A stretch of 21,210 nucleotides of DNA from Sulfurovum sp. (GTDB lineage: Bacteria > Campylobacterota > Campylobacteria > Campylobacterales > Sulfurovaceae). This document shows positions 13,688 to 20,964 of this stretch, piece after piece. How positions within the stretch are numbered: the stretch's first letter is position 1; each line of letters begins with the position of its first letter. The notes beneath the pieces are model-generated. The model did not search any database. It had not been told where the DNA came from and saw only the letters and a list, made by a program, of their open reading frames with translations. Made by a program: the position numbers and the translations under genes. The stretch covers positions 1 through 21,210 of the forward strand of contig QNZV01000005.1 of assembly GCA_003978395.1 (NCBI GenBank). The letters run 5' to 3'.

Positions 13688-15304
13688 ACTAAAACACTCA
13701 ATCAACAAAGGCAAACAGCGAAAAATTTTAAATCTTTTAAAGGAGTATAGAAAAGTTTCCGATGAAATTTCAAATAGACAATGGAGATATTTTTATGAAA
13801 ATGGAAAATTTAACAGAGACTTAGAAGTTAACTCGATAAAAAGTAAACTTAGCAAGAGATATAGACAAACAGCACAATATCAAGTGGTAGCCCAGTTAGA
13901 GAGCTATCTTGGAAATCGACAAAATGAGTTTAAAGATTATTTAAAAAATAGTAATTTTGATAAAGAGACAAAAATCAAACTCTACTATATCAACAGATAT
14001 AAGAAATGGTTTTATCAATCAGTTACAATGCAAAACAGCGAGATAGAGCAAAATATTATCAAATTATCAAGAATAATCATAAAAAATATATTTAAAAAGA
14101 ATAGAAAGCCAAATCCTAAATTTTGTAACATGGCTCTTGATGCAAAAGTGATGGAGATTACACCAAATGGAGTTAAAAAAGTAAAAAAATCTGAGAAGCT
14201 AAAAGATGAAAATGGAGAGTTTATCTTAAACAAAAGTGGAAATCCAAAAGTAAAAACTTATACCATTGAAAAAGAGATAGAAAAAAGCTCTTATGATTAT
14301 TGGATAAAACTAAGCACTTTAGAAAAAGGTAAAAAAATATATCTTCCTATAACTACAAATAACTATTTTGAGGGAATAAAAGGAGATGTTAGCAATTTTA
14401 TTCAGATAAATTTCGGGCAGGATATAGATAAAATTAATGGAGATTTAGCACTCTCTACTCTACAAAAAATAGACTACAATGATTATAAAATTGATATTTG
14501 CTTGATTAAAAACATCAAAAAAGAGGAGTATCAACCAAAGATAGATAAGTTGGCTTTAGATTTGGGACTAAATAACCTTTTTGCAACAAATATAGGTGAA
14601 TTATATGGTCGTAACTTTTCAAAACTACTAAAAAAGTATGATGAAATAGTATCGCTATTGGCTAAGAATAGACAGAAACAGAAGCTTAAAACTTTATCGA
14701 AAAAATATAAAAAAATAATCAATAAAATCAAAGCCTATCTAAAAAATGAGATAAATAGAGTCATTAATAACCTCATTAAAAACAACAGACCAAAAGAGAT
14801 TATAGTAGAAAAACTAAATTTTACCTCTCCAAAACTCTCAAAAAAACTAAATCGAATGATTAGCAACTTTGGAAAAAGTATAATAGAAGAAAAATTTGAA
14901 TCAATCAAGGAAAAATATGGAATTGAAATAACTCAAATCAATCCAGCATACACAAGCCAAGAGTGTAGTAAATGTGGCTATGTTGAGAAAAAAAACAGAA
15001 TGCAGATATAAACTCCTCTAAAAATATTCTAGCTAGAAGTTCTAGCTCACTAAAAGATATTTTTGCTAAGAGAGCGTTTATTCTTGATAAAACGGTCAAA
15101 AATTTTATTGAGCGACATTTGGTTGTACTGCTTTATATCTTTAGAAATAGAGATTTAGGGAAGAGCAGTGATTATACTTTATCAAAGATAAAATATAAAA
15201 ACAACTTATGCTACAATAGTTTAGCTAATACTTTAACCTCAAACCCCTATTTGACAAATTATCTGAACGGTAATTTTTTAGAAACTTTTAAAGTTTCTAG
15301 GTAA
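13671..15304 (+). pseudogene. tnpB: TnpB RNA-guided nuclease, broken by a small frameshifting deletion in the zinc finger
   Basis: The first frame (13671-15011) encodes 446 residues. It has an N-terminal wedge-like region (LRTYKLKHSINKGK start), RuvC-I at LALDLGLNN (D297), RuvC-II at IIVEKLNF (E380), and the first zinc-finger pair CSKCG (C432, C435). It then stops after KKNRMQI. From 14999, in the +2 frame, NADINSSKNIL carries the RuvC-III Asp, and this frame stays open to the stop at 15302-15304 with a tail of about 90 residues. The second CxxC of the zinc finger is found in neither frame. So some tens of bases, not a multiple of three, were lost near 14997-14999. TnpB normally uses an omega RNA from the 3' end to cut DNA; this copy should be inactive. 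Confidence 0.85.
15279..15299 (+). other. Perfect hairpin at the 3' end of tnpB
   Basis: TAGAAACTT (15279-15287) pairs with AAGTTTCTA (15291-15299) around a TTA loop, just before the tnpB tail's stop. Its place at the 3' end of tnpB is where the omega RNA scaffold of TnpB elements is encoded. It could also act as a terminator, though the bases after it are not T-rich. Only this one helix is seen. Confidence 0.4.
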
Positions 15305-15418
15305 GGTAAAACTTGGGATATAGAAATATTATAAATGGAGCTAAAAATTCTGTTTTCTATGATTTTCTATTGAAAAAGATACTATGCCTAAACTTTTCCA
15401 CCTGTAAACAACTTTCGC

Positions 15419-15424
15419 TATAAT
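15419..15424 (+). promoter_or_regulatory. -10 box of leuC
   Basis: TTTCGCTATAAT ends at 15424, an extended -10 style box 37 bases before the leuC ATG, with an AAGGA ribosome site at 15449-15453. The 150-base stretch between the tnpB tail and leuC contains this and nothing else I can name. Confidence 0.55.
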
Positions 15425-15460
15425 TCTCTCAATTATTTATACACTATTAAGGATTTACAA

Positions 15461-16738
15461 ATGGGACAAACCATTACTGAAAAAATCTTCTCTGAACACG
15501 CTGGGCGTGAGGTTAAGGCAGGGGAAATTGTACGCGTTGATATTGACATGATTATAGGAAATGATATTACAACTCCTATTTCTATTAGAGCATTTGAAGA
15601 GAGTGGACAAGAGAAACTGGCACGTCCTAATAACTTTTGTATTGTTATGGACCACTATATTCCTGCAAAAGATATTGCTTCGGCAAACCAAGCAAAAATA
15701 AGCCGTGACTTTGCTTATAAGCATGATATGAAACATTTTTTTGATGAAAAAGATATGGGAATTGAACATGCCTTGCTTCCTGAAAAAGGGTTAGTTGTTC
15801 CTGGTGATGTGATTATTGGAGCAGATAGCCATACCTGTACACATGGTGCTTTAGGAGCATTTTCAACAGGAATGGGAAGTACTGATATTTCGTTTGGTAT
15901 GATTACAGGTGGAAACTGGTTTAAAGTACCTGAAACGATTAAAGTAGAACTTACAGGAAAACCTGCTGAACATATCTATGGAAAAGATATTATTTTAGAG
16001 CTTATTCGTTTGATTGGGGTTGATGGTGCATTGTACAAAGCTATTGAATTTACAGGCGATACTCTTCCCTATTTAGGTATGGCAGACCGATTTTCTATCT
16101 CTAATATGGTAATTGAAGCAGGGGCAAAAAATGGTATTTTTGCAGTTGATTCTGTAACAGAAACCTATTTAGAAGAGAGAGCTAAAGCAAATGGTGGACT
16201 TAGAGCAGAACCTAAGATTCACTATTCAGATGATGATGCAAATTACTCTCAAGTAATCAAAATTGATGTGGCTAATCTTTCGCCTGTAATTGCTTATCCT
16301 TTCTTGCCATCTAATGGTAGAACAATGGAAGAAGCCGTAGCCGATAACTTAAAAATTGACCAAGTTATGATTGGCTCTTGTACCAATGGACGAATCGAAG
16401 ATTTAAGAATCGCAGCAAAGATTATGGAAGGAAAAAGAGTAGCTAGACACACAAGAATGATTGTCACTCCTGCAACTCAAAAGATTTTACTTCAAGCTCA
16501 AAAAGAGGGTTTAATGGAGATTTTGATTAATGCTGGTGCTGTTGTATCAAATCCAACTTGTGGAGCTTGTTTGGGTGGTTATATGGGGATTCTTGGAGAT
16601 AATGAACGTTGTGTGGCAACTACAAACCGAAACTTTGTAGGGCGAATGGGTGCTAGAACATCAGAAATCTACTTGGCAAATTCTGCTGTGGCAGCAGCGA
16701 GTGCTATTGCAGGTTATTTGGTTGACCCAAGAGCGTAA
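15461..16738 (+). CDS. leuC: 3-isopropylmalate dehydratase large subunit (aconitase family)
   Basis: Isomerises 2- to 3-isopropylmalate in leucine biosynthesis, as the large subunit of a heterodimer with LeuD. The 425-residue length is that of the LeuC2/archaeal-type large subunit, shorter than the 466-residue enterobacterial form. The [4Fe-4S] cluster ligands are C307 in GSCTNG and C367 and C370 in NPTCGACLGG. Substrate-side motifs include ADSHTCTHGALG (121-132), GMGSTDI (137-143) and NRNFVGRMG near 393-401. The homologous homoaconitase large subunit of this length class cannot be fully ruled out. No leuD follows, so the small subunit must be encoded elsewhere. It has its own promoter and a good ribosome site and ends in tandem hairpins. 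Confidence 0.92.
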   Translation: MGQTITEKIFSEHAGREVKAGEIVRVDIDMIIGNDITTPISIRAFEESGQEKLARPNNFCIVMDHYIPAKDIASANQAKISRDFAYKHDMKHFFDEKDMGIEHALLPEKGLVVPGDVIIGADSHTCTHGALGAFSTGMGSTDISFGMITGGNWFKVPETIKVELTGKPAEHIYGKDIILELIRLIGVDGALYKAIEFTGDTLPYLGMADRFSISNMVIEAGAKNGIFAVDSVTETYLEERAKANGGLRAEPKIHYSDDDANYSQVIKIDVANLSPVIAYPFLPSNGRTMEEAVADNLKIDQVMIGSCTNGRIEDLRIAAKIMEGKRVARHTRMIVTPATQKILLQAQKEGLMEILINAGAVVSNPTCGACLGGYMGILGDNERCVATTNRNFVGRMGARTSEIYLANSAVAAASAIAGYLVDPRA

Positions 16739-16768
16739 AGACTCTATCTATTATTTTGGGTTAAATTA

Positions 16769-16794
16769 AACCACCTTTTTATTCAAAGGTGGTT
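16769..16794 (+). terminator. Hairpin terminator between convergent genes
   Basis: AACCACCTTT (16769-16778) pairs perfectly with AAAGGTGGTT (16785-16794), a 10-bp stem with a TTATTC loop, 31 bases after the leuC stop. Bases upstream of it are A/T-rich, so on the minus strand it is followed by TTTAATTT, which suits termination of the gene at 16823. It may serve both directions. Confidence 0.65.
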
Positions 16795-16795
16795 A

Positions 16796-16820
16796 GGTGG
16801 TGCGTTAAAAATGCACCATC
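16796..16820. terminator. Second hairpin next to the stop of the two-propeller gene
   Basis: GGTGGTGC (16796-16803) pairs with GCACCATC (16813-16820), with one G-T pair and a nine-base A/T-rich loop. It starts two bases after the first hairpin. The 5' arm of hairpin one could also pair with this GGTGG, so the two structures can compete. Confidence 0.45.
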
Positions 16821-16822
16821 CA

Positions 16823-18865
16823 CTACTTAACCATAAAGTTTGTAGCAATATCTTCGTAGTAGTTACCTTGAATTGGTATACCACCTACATAAACAGATTT
16901 GTCTGTAGTTAATGAATTTAAATCAATTCTAAAAAATACTCCACCATCTGACCAGAAATTATAGTAATAACGACCACTTGGTTCTATGTATGGTGCATGA
17001 GATTGTGTTAATCCAAAGATATTTGCTCTCTTGAACTGCACAGGAATATGTTTGATTCTCTTATGTGTTTTATAGTTGATTGCTGTCACATAATTATCTT
17101 GATGGTTTGTAACCAAAGCTAGATTTTTCGATCTAGAGAAAGAGACATGACCTGCACCAAATCCTGCTTTAAGGTATTTTACAAAACCTAAATCACTTGA
17201 TCTTAAAATAAAAATTCCACCTCTTTTGGTATTCTTTCTATCAGGTCTGTAAGTTTGTCCTGCTGGTGCATACAGATACTTCTCATCTGGAGTGATATAG
17301 AGATTATGCCCTGCTGTACCTTTGTTGTTAAAGGCTATTAATTTTGTAAATTTCTCTTGAATTAAACCTTTACCATTTGACTTTAGTCGCCATTTATAAA
17401 TACCTGCTATCTTTTGATGAGGAGCATTTCCTTCTGTCTCACCATAGAAAATAGTGTTATCGTCTCTTTTATTTTTAGGAATAATTTGGTGCAATGAAGT
17501 ATCGGTTTTTAATGTTTGCTCTAGTTTTGTTCCCCAACCAGAACCTTTTTTATAAATAGAGTAAACATGCAATAATCTGTTTGATCTATCTATGAGGACA
17601 AATGCTTCTGAACTAATCCATACAGGGTGTCCTGAAATTTGATCACCACCATTATCTTTTGTAGTACATTTTAAATTATTGATATTATAATTTTTGTACA
17701 AACCACTATAAGGAGCAAAGATATTAGGTTGATTACAAGAGATATTAAATCCTGCTGTTCCTACTATTTTTAAAGATTTAGTATCAATTAATACGCCAGA
17801 AGGTCTGTCTCGTGAATTTAAAAGAGTAAGATTATATGTTGGATTAAACGCATCACCTGATCTTGGTCTAAAGGGTAGGTTTAGTTTTTTAATATAATTA
17901 GCATTTTTTATATCTCTAAAAGTTACAAAATTAGAACCTTTAGGTACCATCATGAGATAGTTTGCATTACCTTTATACCCTAAAACATCTGAATGATGAT
18001 TTGTACTACCTGCAACAGCTGTAGTTTTTAGTAATTTCATGTTTTTATAGTCAAGTGTTAATAATCTATTATGTGGATCATGCTCATCTGCAAAATGTAC
18101 TACTTTTTTTGTATATTTTTGAGTAGGATTGTTTACACTAACTTTAAATGGAGTATTTGAACCTTTGTATGTTACCCATGCATAATCATCGCCAGCAATC
18201 AGAATTTTTTCTGCACCATGATTTACATATTTAAACCCACTTTTAATAGAGTTTAATGTGTAAACACTACCATTTCCATTAATACCCCAAACTCGACCAT
18301 TATTTGATACTTTAATATCTTTTAAGTTTCCAGAAATTTTATGCCAAGAGTCATCAATACCTTCTCTTGTATAAATCCCACCATTTGGAGCAACTCCCCA
18401 AACACGTCCATCATTGGCAACTGAAATTTTAGTTAATCCACCTGAGACTTTTTGCCAACTACCTTTGATACCAACTCTTGTATAGATAGAATTATTTGTA
18501 TTTACACCCCAAACACGTCCATCATTAGCCACACCCAGCTCTTTTAAATTACCACCTATGTGCATCCATGAGCCTTCGATTCCAGCTCTTGTATAGATGT
18601 CGCCTTCTCTTGTAACACCCCAAACACGACCACTATCCATTACATCAATTGTTTTAAGTGCGCCTGAAATTCTCTTCCAACTACTACTCTCTCCATTTCT
18701 TACAAAGATAGCACCTGTATGTTGTACCGTCCATAGAACATTATTCGTATTTATTGTTTGTTGTGCATCAACACTATAAACTTTAAGCCAAGGATGTTTA
18801 TCTGCCATTAATGTTGTTGTGCTTAATACACTTCCCAAGACTAATGGTAACAGTATTCTTTTCAT
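16823..18865 (-). CDS. Exported two-propeller protein: tectonin-like repeats plus histidine-rich YVTN-like propeller
   Basis: A 680-residue protein with a Sec signal peptide (MKRILLPLVLGSVLSTTTLMA, cleavage near D22), so periplasmic or secreted. Residues 24-240 form a tectonin-type propeller: five repeats of 37 residues (44-228, pattern VWGV..(D/N)..IY.R.G..GSW..I.G.L..I.V..DGR), closed by HPWLKVYSV at the start and AWVTYKG at the end, which gives six blades. Residues 255-680 look like a second, YVTN/cytochrome-d1-like propeller. It carries histidines at blade-loop positions (H258, H262, H265, H290, H291, H413, H520, H573, H588, H623) and one Cys pair (C377, C400). Such histidines could bind a metal, as in NosZ-like propellers, but this is inference. 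AGGA lies about eight bases before the ATG. Tectonin domains often bind sugars or lipopolysaccharide. Exact function unknown. Confidence 0.8.
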   Translation of the reverse strand: MKRILLPLVLGSVLSTTTLMADKHPWLKVYSVDAQQTINTNNVLWTVQHTGAIFVRNGESSSWKRISGALKTIDVMDSGRVWGVTREGDIYTRAGIEGSWMHIGGNLKELGVANDGRVWGVNTNNSIYTRVGIKGSWQKVSGGLTKISVANDGRVWGVAPNGGIYTREGIDDSWHKISGNLKDIKVSNNGRVWGINGNGSVYTLNSIKSGFKYVNHGAEKILIAGDDYAWVTYKGSNTPFKVSVNNPTQKYTKKVVHFADEHDPHNRLLTLDYKNMKLLKTTAVAGSTNHHSDVLGYKGNANYLMMVPKGSNFVTFRDIKNANYIKKLNLPFRPRSGDAFNPTYNLTLLNSRDRPSGVLIDTKSLKIVGTAGFNISCNQPNIFAPYSGLYKNYNINNLKCTTKDNGGDQISGHPVWISSEAFVLIDRSNRLLHVYSIYKKGSGWGTKLEQTLKTDTSLHQIIPKNKRDDNTIFYGETEGNAPHQKIAGIYKWRLKSNGKGLIQEKFTKLIAFNNKGTAGHNLYITPDEKYLYAPAGQTYRPDRKNTKRGGIFILRSSDLGFVKYLKAGFGAGHVSFSRSKNLALVTNHQDNYVTAINYKTHKRIKHIPVQFKRANIFGLTQSHAPYIEPSGRYYYNFWSDGGVFFRIDLNSLTTDKSVYVGGIPIQGNYYEDIATNFMVK
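18182..18736 (-). repeat. Five tandem tectonin repeats of 111 bases each
   Basis: The region encoding residues 44-228 repeats with a period of 37 codons. The repeats are clearest in the second to fourth units, where VWGV, IYTR, SW and NDGR recur in register; the first and fifth are more diverged. Third and fourth units still share DNA words (for example the segments for NDGRVWGV), suggesting duplication. Confidence 0.8.
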
Positions 18866-18898
18866 GTTATTCCTATATATATTTATTTTTGTGCTAAA

Positions 18899-18904
18899 AT
18901 ATTA
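18899..18904 (-). promoter_or_regulatory. -10 candidate of the two-propeller gene
   Basis: On the minus strand GCTAATAT puts a TAATAT box 34 bases before the ATG at 18865; a poor TTGTTT lies 15 bases further upstream. The 135-base gap to the next gene is otherwise A/T-rich and featureless. Confidence 0.3.
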
Positions 18905-19000
18905 GCCTAATAAACTTAAAAACAACACAATAAAACATAAATAAGAGTATTTTACCCTTATTTCTTAAAAAAATATATTTATTATTTATTTTATCTTATT

Positions 19001-20170
19001 TTACTCTTTCATCTTTTTTATAGCTGGTTGAAAACCATTTGCAGCTGACTGAGCATACCAAAACTTTTGCTCCTCTTTTATTTTAGCTTTATCTTCACTT
19101 TCCCAAACATACCAAAAAGCAATAAGATATTGCATAAACATATCATTTTTAGTTGCCAAGGCATAAACAACATCACGATTCTTATTGAAGTAGTCATGTA
19201 AATTTTCTGAAAAACCTTTTTTAGCAAAAGTATTGAGTATCTGAATCAAAAACATTTTAGATTTATCATCCATCATATTAATAGGAACAGGCAAATTAGA
19301 GAAAGAAGATTTTGTCTCAAAAAAAGCACAAAATACAAACGAGAGATTATTCCCTTCGACAGCAGCTAACGAGATGTGTTCTTTAAATATTTCAACTTCA
19401 TTCTGATGCTCAGGTTGGATTTTACCTGTAATAACATCTTCAATAATATGACTATACTCTTCCATTAAACTATTTATTTTCTCTTCTGTATAAATTGTAT
19501 TTTTTGATTCTTGCTCTTCTTTTAAAACTTGATTCTCCTTTTTTTCCTCCTTTTCTTCATTGAGTCTCTTTTGAGATAAGGCATATGAATCTAAAAGGTT
19601 TTGAATTTTCTCATCTACAGTAACCAATTTATTCATAACATCTTTTTGTATCTTTTTGAGATAAGGTTTTAGAGAAAAATTTGTAGTTTTGGGATTGATG
19701 GTTAATGGAGTCTCTTGCTCCTCTTCTATAAACAGTTTACCCTCTTCTGAATACTTTCCAATTTCCCAATATTCCATAACTCTATCAAGTATTTCTCTAT
19801 TGGTTTGAAACATTATTTTTTCATTTGCTATTTTATTTAAAAAAGAGAATAATATAATTTGAATCTTATCAAGTTCTTCTTCTACTTCTCCAAACTTCTC
19901 TAAAGCACCTAAATATTGAGCATGATGAAACCCACTTTTTTTGGTAAAATCTTGGTTTAACATATCTCCTATTCGTATCGCATCTAACTCTTGCAATACA
20001 AACTTCACAGCCAGTTCTTCTGAGGGGATAGTTTGATTAATTTTTTCAACTATTTTTAGTTCTTCTCTTTGTAGCCCTTCTATAAAAAGTCTCTCTTCAA
20101 ATACTCTTTGTTCCTCTGTACGTCTAAGACAATGGAATTTTGAACTAAAAAAAGTAAATATTTTTGGCAT
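19001..20170 (-). CDS. Unknown coiled-coil protein with Sel1-like C-terminus
   Basis: A 389-residue protein I do not recognise. It has no signal peptide or membrane helix. It is rich in Glu and Lys and almost wholly helical; residues about 190-230 (LSQKRLNEEKEEKKE and following) are a likely coiled coil or charged linker. The last 45 residues, with FWYAQSAANGFQPA, resemble a single Sel1/TPR-like repeat, a protein-protein contact unit. The ATG at 20170 has AAAGGA eight bases upstream. The gene stands alone between two hairpin-bounded neighbours. The N-terminal HCLRR and the absence of any enzymatic motif give no further clue; a structural or adaptor role would fit, but this is a guess. Confidence 0.65.
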   Translation of the reverse strand: MPKIFTFFSSKFHCLRRTEEQRVFEERLFIEGLQREELKIVEKINQTIPSEELAVKFVLQELDAIRIGDMLNQDFTKKSGFHHAQYLGALEKFGEVEEELDKIQIILFSFLNKIANEKIMFQTNREILDRVMEYWEIGKYSEEGKLFIEEEQETPLTINPKTTNFSLKPYLKKIQKDVMNKLVTVDEKIQNLLDSYALSQKRLNEEKEEKKENQVLKEEQESKNTIYTEEKINSLMEEYSHIIEDVITGKIQPEHQNEVEIFKEHISLAAVEGNNLSFVFCAFFETKSSFSNLPVPINMMDDKSKMFLIQILNTFAKKGFSENLHDYFNKNRDVVYALATKNDMFMQYLIAFWYVWESEDKAKIKEEQKFWYAQSAANGFQPAIKKMKE

Positions 20171-20343
20171 TAGTATAGTCCTTTTATGATAAATAAGAAT
20201 TTATTTTTAAAATTAGATTTTATCGAAATGTTGTTTTTATGTTTGTGAAAAGAGTTGAATTTTGGCACTAAAAAAATATTAGAATTAGAGATAAATATTT
20301 AAATTATTGTATTGACGAAAATTAGAATAAATAGCCATTTGAT

Positions 20344-20359
20344 GGTCGGTAGTCCGACC
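20344..20359. repeat. Short GC-rich perfect hairpin
   Basis: GGTCGG (20344-20349) and CCGACC (20354-20359) enclose TAGT. It is far more GC-rich than the surrounding sequence and lies after the terminator of the peptidoglycan-binding-fold gene. It could be part of a dispersed palindrome family; one copy does not show this. Confidence 0.4.
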
Positions 20360-20366
20360 TTATGAA

Positions 20367-20389
20367 AAAAGTTATTAAAAATAACTTTT
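20367..20389 (-). terminator. Intrinsic terminator of the peptidoglycan-binding-fold gene
   Basis: On the minus strand AAAAGTTATT and AATAACTTTT form a perfect 10-bp stem with a TTT loop, eight bases after the stop, and the T run continues for two more bases (TTTTTT in all). This is a typical, if A/T-rich, intrinsic terminator. Confidence 0.65.
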
Positions 20390-20396
20390 CTATAGA

Positions 20397-20642
20397 TTAG
20401 TGAGACAGAGCAAAAAGACGATCCAACTCAATCATTGTCTCAATACCTACTACACCATCACTATCAGAGATTTTTTTCTCTTCTTGAAATTTTCTTATAA
20501 TATCAGCCATATATTTATCAAAAACTCCATTATTTTCTAACTCATAACCTATTGAGTTTAATGTCTTTTGTACCATTAAAACTATAGCTCCTGTAGAACC
20601 TTCACTTAATGGCTCAAAATCATAATTTTCTGCTTTATTCAT
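20397..20642 (-). CDS. Stand-alone peptidoglycan-binding-fold (PG_binding_1) protein
   Basis: An 81-residue protein that is almost only one PG_binding_1-like domain. It has LSEGSTGAIVLMVQKTLNS then IGY (12-33), NNGVFDKYMADIIRKFQ (38-53), and DSDGVVGIETMIEL (60-73), matching the pattern G..V..(V/L)Q..L...GY....G.F......I..FQ....DGVVG..T. No signal peptide or linked enzyme domain exists, which is unusual, since these domains normally target exported cell-wall hydrolases. It may be cytoplasmic and use the fold for something other than peptidoglycan, or be exported by another route. GGAG lies about ten bases before the ATG. It has its own terminator, so it is probably monocistronic. Confidence 0.78.
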   Translation of the reverse strand: MNKAENYDFEPLSEGSTGAIVLMVQKTLNSIGYELENNGVFDKYMADIIRKFQEEKKISDSDGVVGIETMIELDRLFALSH

Positions 20643-20964
20643 GTTATAAACTCCAATAATATATTTTACACTCCTAGAAACTGTGTATATATCATGATAT
20701 AAAAAAGAGTTGATTTCAGTGTAAAGGGAAAATGCTAGTTTATATATAAATTTTCTCTAAAGTTTTTTATTATTAATCCTCATATCATATGAGATTAGTT
20801 TAAAACCTATTTTGTTTTTATTTATATAATAAATAGAAGAAAAGAGCAATATTATTGCTCTTTAGCGAATATTAATATTATTAAGTTATTCTTATTTAAT
20901 AATCAATATTTTCACTACATGTGTATAAAAGTAACATGTTTTATACTCAATAAAGAGATTTTTT
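20643..20964. other. Intergenic region between the porin-like gene and the small PG-binding gene
   Basis: The 322 bases have no convincing ORF. They hold the porin-side terminator hairpin (20841-20863) and a small palindrome (CTCATA..TATGAG, about 20779-20793). Next to the small gene are minus-strand -10 candidates in an A/T-rich stretch (TAAAAT/TATATT, about 20655-20668), followed by GGAG. Confidence 0.5.
20841..20863 (-). terminator. Terminator of the outer-membrane protein gene
   Basis: AAAGAGCAAT (20841-20850) and ATTGCTCTTT (20854-20863) form a perfect 10-bp stem with a three-base loop. In the minus direction the stem ends in CTCTTT and runs into TTCTTCTATTT. It lies about 100 bases after the stop at 20965. 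Confidence 0.65.

Larger units (their letters stand above)
13197..15304 (+). mobile_element. Decayed IS607-family insertion sequence (minimal extent)
   Basis: A tnpA serine recombinase followed by tnpB on the same strand is the gene arrangement of the IS607 family. Both genes are broken (see their entries), so the element cannot move by itself. IS607 elements lack terminal inverted repeats and target duplications, so the real ends cannot be read from one copy; they should lie between 13047 and 13196 on the left and between 15304 and about 15400 on the right. It sits between the esterase gene and leuC, and leuC keeps its own promoter. Confidence 0.85.

Noticed and set aside
15119..15304. Separate 61-residue gene after tnpB
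   Set aside because: It is in the same frame as the displaced RuvC-III segment from 14999, so it is the tnpB tail.
15455..15769. Minus-strand ORF opposite leuC
   Set aside because: Shadow of the strongly conserved LeuC frame.
18182..18736. Tandem 111-base repeats as a CRISPR or satellite
   Set aside because: The units are coding, in frame, and encode tectonin blades; no constant repeat with unique spacers is present.
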